Part shown: positions 1 to 7,734 of the stretch, one piece after another
Layout of the letters: each line of letters begins with the position of its first letter
Numbering within the stretch: the first letter of the stretch is position 1
From: Methylococcales bacterium
GTDB lineage: Bacteria; Pseudomonadota; Gammaproteobacteria; Methylococcales; Methylomonadaceae
Length of the DNA stretch: 64,000 nt
NCBI GenBank assembly: GCA_030654015.1
Contig: JAURYI010000092.1
Coordinates: 1-64,000, forward strand
Direction: 5' to 3'
Program-made: the position numbers and the translations under genes
Notes under the pieces: generated by a model
Told to the model about the DNA's origin: nothing
The model's database searches: none
Seen by the model: the letters and a program-made list of their open reading frames with translations, nothing else

Positions 1-37
1 GCTTTAGCCTCGCATTCGAGGCTAAAGCCTCTCCCAC
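1..37. repeat. palindromic repeat, copy 1 (cut by window edge)
   Basis: Imperfect inverted repeat with the arm GCTTTAGCCTCG facing CGAGGCTAAAGC and a tail CTCTCCCAC. The same palindrome, with both outer arms, lies at 25535-25581. It precedes glgA and has no T-tract, so it is read as a dispersed repeat rather than a terminator. Confidence 0.7.
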
Positions 38-95
38 ATTATATAAAAACAACGACTTACAAAATTCAAAAATTGTTTTGTGAGCTATTTTCATA

Positions 96-118
96 ATACT
101 TTCACAGTCTCTATCGCC
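96..118. repeat. solo terminal repeat of the 119-bp MITE-like element
   Basis: These 23 bases are the exact reverse complement of 22651-22673, the outer end of the second full element. No matching second end lies within 150 bases, so this is a solo end or a remnant. It sits directly upstream of glgA and may overlap its promoter region. Confidence 0.6.
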
Positions 119-143
119 TAACCCAATCTACACAGTAACTAAC

Positions 144-1577
144 ATGAAAAAAATACTTTTTGTCAGCAGTGAAGTCTATCCCCTGATTAAAACAGGCGGT
201 CTTGCCGATGTATGCAGCAGCTTACCTAAGGCATTATCCGAATTGGGACAGGACATCCGCATTATCATCCCTAATTATCCTTCACTAAAAACGTTCGGTG
301 ATGTGCATTTTCTGTGTTCCTTACGCATAGACAATCACCCGATTAATATCTTGGAAACCCGCATTCCTGATAGCCCTGTTATCGCGTGGCTGGTTGATTG
401 CCCTGAATTGTTTAACACCACAGGCAATCCCTATCTTGATGAACAAGGACTTCCGTGGGCAAATAATGCCGAACGCTTTGCTTTATTTTGTCGCGTCGCC
501 GTTGAAGTCGCTATGGATAAAGTCAATCGCAATTGGAAACCCGACATCGTACATTGCAATGACTGGCAAAGCGGTTTAGTACCCGCGCTGCTGTCAATGG
601 AAGCCGAGCGTCCGAAAACAGTGTTCACTATCCACAATATGGCATATCAGGGGCTGTTTCCTGTGCAGAGTGTTTATGCACTTAACTTACCAGGTCAGTT
701 GTGGAATCCAAATGGTCTGGAGTTTTTCGGAATGCTGTCTTTTATTAAAGGCGGTATTGCTTATGCGGATCGTATTACCACCGTCAGCCCGACTTATGCG
801 CTAGAAATTCAAAGCCCCGCTTTCGGCTATGGGCTTGAAGGCTTATTAGCGTACCGCAGCAACAATCTGGTCGGTATTATTAACGGCATTGATACCCATG
901 AATGGAATCCTGAAACCGATCCGCACATTCATCAACGTTACAGCGTCGATTCACTGTCCGAAAAACGGCACAACAAAGCAGAGTTACAACGCAGAGTCAA
1001 TTTACCTGTCAACGACCATGTGCCGCTGTTCGGACTTATCAGTCGCTTAGTTGAACAAAAAGGCATCGACATGATTATCGAATGCTTGCCTGAGATGATG
1101 ACGTTACCGATGCAACTGGTGTTACTGGGTAATGGTGACAAAGTATATGAACAACGCTTACAAAATCTTGCCCGTTTGTATCCTGATAAAATCGTTATCA
1201 TCATCGACTACAACGAATCCTTAGCCCACCTTATTGAAGCGGGTTCCGATGTATTCCTCATGCCCTCACGCTTTGAACCTTGTGGCTTAAATCAAATGTA
1301 CAGCCAGCGTTACGGCACCATTCCTATCGTCAGAAAAACAGGCGGTTTGGCAGATACCGTTGTCGATACCTTACCAGAAAGCCTTGCTAATCATAGTGCT
1401 ACAGGCATTGTCTTCAAAGAAGCTCATGCAGGTGCATTACTGGAAGCCATTAAACGCACTCTATTGTTATACAGTAATCACGCTACGTGGCAACAAATGC
1501 AGACCAACGCCATGCACAAAGATTTCTCATGGCATAGAAGTGCTGAACAATACTTGGCTTTATACAACAGTATTTAG
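144..1577 (+). CDS. glgA: glycogen synthase (ADP-glucose type, GT5)
   Basis: Transfers glucose from ADP-glucose to the non-reducing end of a growing alpha-1,4-glucan in the cytoplasm. At 477 residues it has the normal length of bacterial GlgA. The N-terminal starch-synthase catalytic half opens with the hallmark KTGGLADV around residues 16-23, whose Lys binds ADP-glucose. The C-terminal GT-B half carries the conserved SRFEPCGLNQ stretch and a second TGGLADTV motif. The ATG at 144 gives the canonical N-terminus, with the catalytic loop about 15 residues in. No other glycogen genes (glgC, glgB, glgP) are in the window, so it appears as a single gene, preceded only by repeats. Confidence 0.95.
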   Translation: MKKILFVSSEVYPLIKTGGLADVCSSLPKALSELGQDIRIIIPNYPSLKTFGDVHFLCSLRIDNHPINILETRIPDSPVIAWLVDCPELFNTTGNPYLDEQGLPWANNAERFALFCRVAVEVAMDKVNRNWKPDIVHCNDWQSGLVPALLSMEAERPKTVFTIHNMAYQGLFPVQSVYALNLPGQLWNPNGLEFFGMLSFIKGGIAYADRITTVSPTYALEIQSPAFGYGLEGLLAYRSNNLVGIINGIDTHEWNPETDPHIHQRYSVDSLSEKRHNKAELQRRVNLPVNDHVPLFGLISRLVEQKGIDMIIECLPEMMTLPMQLVLLGNGDKVYEQRLQNLARLYPDKIVIIIDYNESLAHLIEAGSDVFLMPSRFEPCGLNQMYSQRYGTIPIVRKTGGLADTVVDTLPESLANHSATGIVFKEAHAGALLEAIKRTLLLYSNHATWQQMQTNAMHKDFSWHRSAEQYLALYNSI

Positions 1578-1578
1578 T

Positions 1579-1704
1579 GTCCACGAAAAACACTAAAAGC
1601 ACGAAATCTGCTAAACCCAATCGTGGTGGATACCCTATTCTTGAAGGTATCCGCCCACTCCATTCGCATCTATATTTTTCGTGTCTTTCGTGCTTTTCGT
1701 GGAC
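1579..1704. repeat. 126-bp nested inverted-repeat element
   Basis: Outer arms (about 1579-1606 and 1676-1704) are imperfect inverted copies of a GTCCACGAAAAGCACGAAA motif. An inner hairpin (GTGGATACC at 1625-1634 against GGTATCCGCCCAC at 1646-1658) lies between them. It fills the whole gap between glgA and the next gene and has no coding potential. A related single arm (TTTCGTGGAC) lies near 32627-32640. Confidence 0.6.
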
Positions 1705-1728
1705 GACGCATTTACCAATCTATTCCTC

Positions 1729-2907
1729 ATGATTAACACCGATGTCGTCATCATAGGCGCGGGAGCGGCAGGTTTAATGTGCGCTATCGAAGCAGGCAAA
1801 CGCGGCAGAAAAGTCATCGTACTGGATCACGCCAACAAAGCAGGCAAAAAAATCCTTATGTCGGGCGGTGGGCGGTGCAATTTCACCAACTACAGCGTCG
1901 AACCTGTCAACTACCTGTCCAACAACCCGCATTTTTGTAAATCTGCCCTGAGTCGGTACACGCAATGGAATTTTCTCGATTTGGTGTCGCGCTATCGTAT
2001 TCCCTATCACGAACGCGAACACGGACGCTTATTTTGCAATGACAGTGCGCGGGATATTCTGGATATGCTACTGACTGAATGTGAAAACGCGGGTGTAAGC
2101 ATCCAATTAAATACCAGCATTCACCGCATTGAACAACGTAATCAACAGTTCCAACTGCACACCAGCCAAGGCGAATTTGTCGCGCACTCGTTGGTAATTG
2201 CTACAGGCGGCTTGTCGATACCGAAAATGGGCGCGACTCCGTTCGGCTACAAAATCGCCGAACAATTCGGCATTAACGTATTACCGACCCGCGCGGGTTT
2301 AGTACCGCTCACTTTACAGCCTGAAGATAAAGAACAATTCTCGCCGCTATCAGGCATTGCCGTACCGTGTGTCGTCAGTGCCAATGGTCAGGCGTTTAAT
2401 GAAAATATCCTGTTCACTCATCGTGGTTTGAGCGGCCCCAGCATCTTGCAAATATCATCTTATTGGCACGCAGGCGAAGCTATCAGCATTAATTTATTAC
2501 CCGATAGTTCACTTACCCATGAACTGAAAAACAAACGCCAACAAAAAATCAACAGCACCCTAAAAACCATTTTACACACCTATTTGCCCAAGCATTTGCT
2601 CAGTTGTTTATTGCCTGAAAACTTACTCAACACCGCACTGCAAGACTGCTCAGACCGTCAGATTGAACAACTCGCGGAACATCTGCATAACTGGACAATC
2701 AAACCCAACGGTACAGAAGGCTACCGCACCGCTGAAATTACCCTAGGCGGCGTTGATTGCAATGAATTGTCGTCCAAAACCATGGCAAGCACCAAAGTAT
2801 CAGGGCTGTATTTTATCGGCGAAGTGGTGGATGTCAGCGGTTGGCTGGGCGGCTATAATTTTCAGTGGGCGTGGTCGTCGGGATGGTGTGCTGGACAAGT
2901 TGTGTAG
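1729..2907 (+). CDS. HI0933/YhiN-family FAD-dependent oxidoreductase
   Basis: Flavoprotein of the BaiN/HI0933 family; the physiological substrate of most members is unknown. Read from the ATG at 1729 it is 392 residues and begins directly with the beta strand of an FAD-binding Rossmann fold, IIGAGAAGLMCAIEAGKRG. It also has the family's KAGKKILMSGGGRCNFTN segment, which contacts flavin, and the C-terminal GEVVDVSGWLGGYNFQWAWSSG block. A longer GTG-initiated reading from 1681 adds 16 residues encoded by the flanking repeat arm and is rejected. It is probably monocistronic. The family is clear, the reaction is not. Confidence 0.85.
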   Translation: MINTDVVIIGAGAAGLMCAIEAGKRGRKVIVLDHANKAGKKILMSGGGRCNFTNYSVEPVNYLSNNPHFCKSALSRYTQWNFLDLVSRYRIPYHEREHGRLFCNDSARDILDMLLTECENAGVSIQLNTSIHRIEQRNQQFQLHTSQGEFVAHSLVIATGGLSIPKMGATPFGYKIAEQFGINVLPTRAGLVPLTLQPEDKEQFSPLSGIAVPCVVSANGQAFNENILFTHRGLSGPSILQISSYWHAGEAISINLLPDSSLTHELKNKRQQKINSTLKTILHTYLPKHLLSCLLPENLLNTALQDCSDRQIEQLAEHLHNWTIKPNGTEGYRTAEITLGGVDCNELSSKTMASTKVSGLYFIGEVVDVSGWLGGYNFQWAWSSGWCAGQVV

Positions 2908-2935
2908 GTTGGGTTAGCGATAGCGTAACCCAACA
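2903..2935. repeat. palindromic repeat of the GTTGGGTTAGCG / CGTAACCCAAC type
   Basis: The near-perfect palindrome overlaps the stop codon of the preceding flavoprotein gene. The arms are 2908-2919 and 2924-2934, with one mismatch. Such repeats are widespread in many bacteria. There is no T-tract on the plus side, so termination is uncertain. Confidence 0.55.
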
Positions 2936-2987
2936 TTAGTAGTACAATCACACGATACTAACTATTTACTGATAAGGAGTAATAACC

Positions 2988-3428
2988 ATGCGCTATTTAC
3001 ACACCATGATCCGTGTCCGTGATTTAACAGAATCGCTGGATTTTTTCTGCAATAAACTGGGGCTGGTTGAATGCAATCGCCACGAAAGTGAACAGGGTCG
3101 CTTCACTCTGGTTTACTTGCACGCGCCAGAAGATGTGAGTCAAGCCGTACTCAAACAAGCCCCGTTACTGGAACTCACCTACAACTGGGAGACTGAGGAC
3201 TATACAGGCGGACGTAATTTCGGGCATCTTGCGTATGAAGTCGAAGATATTTATGCCACCTGTCAAAAACTGATGGATGCAGGTGTGGTGATTAATCGCC
3301 CGCCGCGTGATGGGCACATGGCATTTGTACGCTCCCCTGACGGCATTTCTATTGAATTTTTACAAAAAGATGAAGCCTTAGCTCCACAAGAACCGTGGCT
3401 GTCTATGGCAAATACAGGCAGTTGGTAA
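2988..3428 (+). CDS. gloA: lactoylglutathione lyase (glyoxalase I)
   Basis: Isomerises the hemithioacetal of methylglyoxal and glutathione to S-lactoylglutathione, the first step of methylglyoxal detoxification. The 146-residue protein has the VOC fold with paired beta-alpha-beta modules. Candidate metal ligands are in the expected places: His5 ([10 protein letters not shown]), Glu62 (LLELTYNWE), His80 (NFGHLAYEV) and Glu123 (GISIEFLQ). The first ligand at residue 5 fixes the start at the ATG at 2988, which has a good AAGGAG ribosome-binding site nine bases upstream. The presence of gloA implies a glutathione-using cell. Confidence 0.93.
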   Translation: MRYLHTMIRVRDLTESLDFFCNKLGLVECNRHESEQGRFTLVYLHAPEDVSQAVLKQAPLLELTYNWETEDYTGGRNFGHLAYEVEDIYATCQKLMDAGVVINRPPRDGHMAFVRSPDGISIEFLQKDEALAPQEPWLSMANTGSW

Positions 3429-3450
3429 ACCTGCATGGGCAAACGATACT

Positions 3451-3569
3451 GAGACTGTAAAAGTATTGGATTTTGGAATCAAAACTCATGAGTTTTGACT
3501 CCTGCATCATAGACAAATCAATACGCTAACAATAACATTTTGATGGTTTTTGAATACTTTCACAGTCTC
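3451..3569. mobile_element. 119-bp MITE-like element, copy A
   Basis: Terminal inverted repeats of 16 bases: GAGACTGTAAAAGTAT at 3451-3466 and ATACTTTCACAGTCTC at 3554-3569. A perfect 20-bp internal palindrome lies at 3479-3498. A second copy of the same length is at 22658-22776 in the opposite orientation, with high identity throughout. It has no coding capacity. It fits a miniature inverted-repeat transposable element moved by a transposase elsewhere; no transposase gene is in the window. Confidence 0.7.
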
Positions 3570-3596
3570 TACAGCGTTTGCCCTGATGCTGACAAC

Positions 3597-4160
3597 TTAG
3601 CTCGTTATAACCATGGCAATAAATACGACAACGCCAGTTACCGTAGAATACAGCGTCATTTTGCGGTATTTGGGCAGTTGCCACGCCATAATAAATCCCG
3701 TCACTAATAGCATGAATAAAGATGTTCCCAATACAACGGCATATATTTTAAACGCAGGCGCACCGTTCGCAGTGTGTAATTCCAGTAAGCGTTTAGACCA
3801 ATCAGCTTTTCGTACGGTCAGCTTAGCTTCGGTTGTCTGAGTGGATTCCAGCGTCACTCTTAACGCCGCACCGCGCCAGTTTAATTCGATGAGCTTATCG
3901 GTACTTTCGTTGCTTGCCTCCCCTGTTGGCGGCGAGAGTTGTAACTTCTGCAACTCCTGCGTCACAAAATCGGTCAATGCAGCATCCTCTTTTGGCAATG
4001 GCGCAGTTAATGGCAGCGTATACACCTGTGTGTCATAACCGCCTTCAATACCCAGCGTATACAGTGTTCCTGTGACCAGAAACATCAGCGCAATCGGAAA
4101 AATAAAAGTCGCAAGTATTAAATGTACCTGCATGAAAAAGAGACGATTAATTTTAATCAT
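3597..4160 (-). CDS. small PepSY-associated membrane protein
   Basis: A 187-residue protein with three predicted membrane segments: about residues 10-35, where the helix begins QVHLILATFIFPIALMFLV, then about 137-158 and 167-186. About 100 soluble residues between the first two should face the periplasm. The architecture matches short PepSY-TM proteins often linked to iron reduction or metal homeostasis. No catalytic residues or haem-binding His pairs stand out. It is divergent from the efflux-adaptor gene at 4312, with about 150 bp between them that could hold both promoters. Function is not assigned. Confidence 0.7.
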   Translation of the reverse strand: MIKINRLFFMQVHLILATFIFPIALMFLVTGTLYTLGIEGGYDTQVYTLPLTAPLPKEDAALTDFVTQELQKLQLSPPTGEASNESTDKLIELNWRGAALRVTLESTQTTEAKLTVRKADWSKRLLELHTANGAPAFKIYAVVLGTSLFMLLVTGFIMAWQLPKYRKMTLYSTVTGVVVFIAMVITS

Positions 4161-4311
4161 GAATAAACCTGTTGGTGGTTGAAGTGATTTGGGTGCGAGT
4201 TTGCTATATTACGCAGTTAGCGCGTTATACATCACACCAGTCTACGATGTTAAAGACGATTTGCCAATATCCACTAACCCTAACAGAACATTGCGTAATA
4301 TTCACACCCAC

Positions 4312-5319
4312 ATGAATTTCCTATTAAAAAACGCTATCTTACTTTCTGCTATTTTTGTTATCACTACTGCCATAGCGGACGATGATGACGACAAACAGCC
4401 CAGCCAAGAAGCCCAACCTGTCGCAGGTCAATCAGGCATTAACTTGGATGCCAAAGCCCAGCAACATTCAGGGCTGGAAACCATAAAACTGCAACCTGCC
4501 ACTTATCACGCCGAATTTACCGCGTATGGCAAAGTGTTAGCCATGCAACCGTTAATCGAATTACGCCACCGCTATTTAGTTGCGTTGACTGAACGCAACG
4601 CAGCTCATGCGAAATTTAACCAAGCTGAACAAAGCGTACATCGTCAGCAAGCTCTGTATCAAGAAGGCATCAGTGCAAAACGCCATTTGCAAGAACAGCA
4701 AGCGCAATGGCAAATCGACAAAGCACAACTGGAAGCCACGCATTTTCAAGATCAAACCCTTAAAGAGCAAGCTCAGCTGACATGGGGTAACACCTTGGCA
4801 GAATGGGCGTTATCCAGCAATAGCAAACAGTTCAATGCCTTGTTATCAGGGCAGCAAAAACTCTTACAAATCACCTTGCCCAGTAATCAACAATTAGCCG
4901 ATGAACTCAAAACCATTGTAATTGCCGCCTCTGGCAATCGCAGCAAAGCCCAAACCGCGCAACTCATTTCATCCGCGCCACAAACCGATGCCAGCAGCCA
5001 AGGCAACAGTTATTTTTTCCAAACCGCCGCAAAAAATATCAGCATCGGTATGGCAGTCACCGCATGGTTACCTGAACAGGATAAACAATTATCGGGTGTG
5101 ATGATGCCAAAATCAGCGTTATTGTGGTCTATGGATCAAGCGTTTGTTTATATCAAAACAGGCGACACCTTCAGCCGCCGAACTATCACGCATTATGCAA
5201 TCAGTAATGACGGTTATTTTGTCAGTGAAGACCTGAAACCCGATGAAGAACTGGTGGTTACAGGTGCGCAGATGTTGTTATCCGAAGAAATGCGCGGACA
5301 GATTCCTGATGAGGATTGA
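4312..5319 (+). CDS. periplasmic efflux adaptor (HlyD/RND membrane-fusion type), unpaired
   Basis: Read from the ATG at 4312 the protein is 335 residues with a clear signal sequence (residues 1-22, ending TTAIA) followed by an Asp-rich stretch. The middle has the long alpha-helical hairpin of adaptor proteins (Q/A/E/L-rich, about residues 90-170). The C-terminal third has the usual small beta domains ending near GAQMLLSEE. An in-frame reading back to 4189 adds 41 residues without signal character and is rejected. No permease is adjacent. It converges on the outer-membrane factor at 5331, which belongs to another operon. The family is fairly sure; the partner and substrate are unknown. Confidence 0.75.
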   Translation: MNFLLKNAILLSAIFVITTAIADDDDDKQPSQEAQPVAGQSGINLDAKAQQHSGLETIKLQPATYHAEFTAYGKVLAMQPLIELRHRYLVALTERNAAHAKFNQAEQSVHRQQALYQEGISAKRHLQEQQAQWQIDKAQLEATHFQDQTLKEQAQLTWGNTLAEWALSSNSKQFNALLSGQQKLLQITLPSNQQLADELKTIVIAASGNRSKAQTAQLISSAPQTDASSQGNSYFFQTAAKNISIGMAVTAWLPEQDKQLSGVMMPKSALLWSMDQAFVYIKTGDTFSRRTITHYAISNDGYFVSEDLKPDEELVVTGAQMLLSEEMRGQIPDED

Positions 5320-5330
5320 TGATTGTGGCA

Positions 5331-6785
5331 TCAAAACGTCTGCCACCCGCCACCCAACACCTTATACAGCAACACTACATCCGCCGAGGTTTTCGCGCTA
5401 CTGCTGACTAACGCGCTTTGTGCCTGATAGAGTGCTTGTTGGCTTTGCAGTACATTAATAAAATTGCTTAAGCCTTTTTCATAACGCATCGTGGCTAATT
5501 GTACGGCTTGCTGATTGGCGGTGACGGCTTGTTGTAGGGATTGGTGTTTTTGCTGTTCTTTACGGTAAGAAACCAGCGCGTCTTCGACTTCTTTAAACGC
5601 GGTCAAGACGGTTTTTTGATAACCAATCAGACTTTGCTGGTACTGGGCTTCTTTGCTTTTGATATTAGCGTTGAGTTTGCCCCAGTTAAACAGCGGTGCA
5701 GTCAATGTCGCACCGACTGACCACGATTTGCCGATAGGCGTAAAGTCAGTGATACGGGTATTTTGCAAGCCGATAAACTCAGCTAAATTGAATTTTGGAT
5801 ACAACTCAGATTCAGCAATCCCAATTTGCGCATTGGCGGCAGCGAGTTGACGCTCTGCATAGCGAATATCAGGGCGGCGTTGTAATAGCTCAGACGGCAA
5901 GTCGGGCATCACCGTCGCTTTCACCATTGGGATACTCGCCACAGGTGCTAACCGTGCCGCTAATGCGTCAGGTTGTTTAGCCAATAATAAACTCAGCGCA
6001 TGAATAGCTTGTTGCACCGCAGTTTCATAGCTGGGCAATTGCGCTTCGGTGGTCGCCAGTTGCGCTTGCGCTTGCGACACTTCCATCATATCCGCCAAGC
6101 CCGCTTGCTGGCGGACGTTTAATAAATTCACCGTATCTTGTTGATTGCGCAGATTGGCTTCGGTAATCACGATTAGCTGTTGATTGCCGCGCAGTTCGAT
6201 GTAATTACGCGCCACTTCGCCCAGTAAAGTCACCATGACATCGTGCCGATGTTCAATTTCACTGTCAATGGTGGCATCAGCGACTTCTATCGCCCGTTGC
6301 ACACCACCGAAAAAATCCAGTTCCCATTGGGCATCAACACCGAATTGCAATAAATTGATGATTTGACTACCAAAACCAAAACCGCCCGCTTGTGATGTGG
6401 ATGAGGTGGAGGCGGAAGAATTCAGGCGACGATTGATATTACTGTTACCCGATAAGCTGGGCAAACCAGAGGCAACTGTTACCGTGCGTTGCGCCCGTGC
6501 ATCTTTGATACGGTCTAGGGTTTGTTTTAAATCCAGATTGGTATTGATAGCATCGACTATCAGTTGATTCAGTATCGGATCATTAAAATTCTGCCACCAT
6601 TTTTCCAGTGCCATAGGATGGGCTGACGCAGGAAGCCCATCGTTCGCGATTGATGGGCTTCGTACCTCAGCCCATCCTATAGAACTCCATTGTTTAGGTG
6701 TGGCAACTTCTGGTTTTTGATAATCAGACCCGACAACTACGCAGCCTGTCAATAAGACCGAAAAAACCAGCGCGTAACGCCTCAT
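5331..6785 (-). CDS. outer-membrane efflux lipoprotein (NodT/OprM family), last gene of the arsM operon
   Basis: TolC-like outer-membrane channel of 484 residues. The signal peptide ends in the lipobox LLTGC (Cys15), so the mature protein should be lipid-anchored. Two OEP repeats follow, each rich in long helices. Conserved family pieces include PDLPSELLQRRPDIRYAE and GATLTAPLFNWGKLNANIKS. Its start overlaps the stop of the adaptor gene by four bases (ATGA), so the two are translationally coupled. Residues about 36-58 are encoded by a 68-bp palindromic repeat that normal family members lack. The channel should act with the adaptor encoded just upstream. Confidence 0.88.
   Translation of the reverse strand: MRRYALVFSVLLTGCVVVGSDYQKPEVATPKQWSSIGWAEVRSPSIANDGLPASAHPMALEKWWQNFNDPILNQLIVDAINTNLDLKQTLDRIKDARAQRTVTVASGLPSLSGNSNINRRLNSSASTSSTSQAGGFGFGSQIINLLQFGVDAQWELDFFGGVQRAIEVADATIDSEIEHRHDVMVTLLGEVARNYIELRGNQQLIVITEANLRNQQDTVNLLNVRQQAGLADMMEVSQAQAQLATTEAQLPSYETAVQQAIHALSLLLAKQPDALAARLAPVASIPMVKATVMPDLPSELLQRRPDIRYAERQLAAANAQIGIAESELYPKFNLAEFIGLQNTRITDFTPIGKSWSVGATLTAPLFNWGKLNANIKSKEAQYQQSLIGYQKTVLTAFKEVEDALVSYRKEQQKHQSLQQAVTANQQAVQLATMRYEKGLSNFINVLQSQQALYQAQSALVSSSAKTSADVVLLYKVLGGGWQTF
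6613..6680. repeat. 68-bp palindromic repeat inside a coding sequence
   Basis: Perfect 14-base terminal inverted repeats (ATAGGATGGGCTGA at 6613-6626 and its complement at 6667-6680) enclose a second inverted pair (AAGCCCATC 6633-6641, GATGGGCTT 6652-6660). The whole element is read through in frame by the outer-membrane factor gene and encodes about residues 36-58, near the mature N-terminus. Confidence 0.75.
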
Positions 6786-7726
6786 AAACCTTTACCTGTA
6801 GCGGCTTGGGTTTCAATAAACACATCCATTTGCTGACCGATATAGAACGGTAATTGTTTACGGTCAAAACTGTACAGAGCTTGTAAAACGCGGGTATCGA
6901 CGCGCTCGGTGCTGTCACCTGTCAGGGATTTTTTCGGTATCACAAACGGTTCTAAGTAGGCTAATTCCAGTTCAACTTTAAACGCCCGATTGCCGCGTAA
7001 ATACGCCACGGCTTTGGTGTGTTTATCAAATCGCCACGCATCATTCTCATCAATATCGACACGCACATGAAGCTGGTCGATATTACCGACCAACATCAGC
7101 GGAATGGTTAATGCGCCCGCTTGCGCAAATTCCCCTGCCCTGATATTGACCTGTAAGACTTCACCATCAATCGGCGAACGCACGATTAAGCGTTCCAAAG
7201 TTGTTTTACTATTGGCAATACTGGCTTGTGCTTGCTGCACGACGGCTTTGGCACTGTCTAATTTAGCTTGCGCAATAGCGACCGCGTTATGTCGGCGCAG
7301 TAATTCTTCCCGGCTGATAGCGCGTTTATCGGTCACGGATTCGGCTAAATTTTCCAGTGTTTGGGTATCAATCAGTGCGGCTTTGGCTTCGTTGACACTG
7401 GCACTGGCTTTGGCTAAATCGGCTTCTTTGATGGCTAAATCAGCGCGGGTATCGCGTTCATCCAAATAAAACAGCGGCGACCCTTCCTTAATCGCATCCC
7501 CCACTTTAACAGCGACGCGGGTCACAATACGAGGCAATGGCGTACCAATGGCGATATTCTGGCTTTTGGCTTCAATAATGCCTGCACCCGCAATAAATTC
7601 TTTAAACGGTGAAAAAGACGGTTCGGCGACCGCTTGGGCAATCGGCATCGGCTGATTACTGCTGACCACGGTATAGCCTGCGAAAAATAAGCCGACAAGT
7701 GCCAGTAAAGGCAGTAGATATTTCAT
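6782..7726 (-). CDS. HlyD-family membrane-fusion adaptor of the arsM operon
   Basis: A 314-residue adaptor when read from the ATG at 7726, preceded by AAGGTC. It has one N-terminal membrane anchor (KYLLPLLALVGLFFAGYTV), a lipoyl-like half-motif (VKVGDAIKEGSPLFYLDE), a long alpha-helical hairpin (about residues 90-165), the second lipoyl half (IRAGEFAQAG) and beta-barrel regions. Longer readings to 7747 run into the arsM stop and are rejected. The gene begins eight bases after arsM ends and overlaps the outer-membrane factor start, so it is the middle of a synthesis-export operon. Its inner-membrane partner is not obvious; the first gene of the operon is the only candidate nearby. Confidence 0.87.
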   Translation of the reverse strand: MKYLLPLLALVGLFFAGYTVVSSNQPMPIAQAVAEPSFSPFKEFIAGAGIIEAKSQNIAIGTPLPRIVTRVAVKVGDAIKEGSPLFYLDERDTRADLAIKEADLAKASASVNEAKAALIDTQTLENLAESVTDKRAISREELLRRHNAVAIAQAKLDSAKAVVQQAQASIANSKTTLERLIVRSPIDGEVLQVNIRAGEFAQAGALTIPLMLVGNIDQLHVRVDIDENDAWRFDKHTKAVAYLRGNRAFKVELELAYLEPFVIPKKSLTGDSTERVDTRVLQALYSFDRKQLPFYIGQQMDVFIETQAATGKGL

Positions 7727-7734
7727 AGTTGACC

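Noticed and set aside
1681-1728. N-terminal extension of the HI0933-type flavoprotein from GTG at 1681
   Set aside because: It is encoded by a repeat arm. The FAD-binding strand starts right after the ATG at 1729.
7104-7469. 121-residue plus-strand frame opposite the HlyD adaptor
   Set aside because: It is a low-complexity Ala/Ser/Leu shadow of the helical hairpin coding on the other strand.
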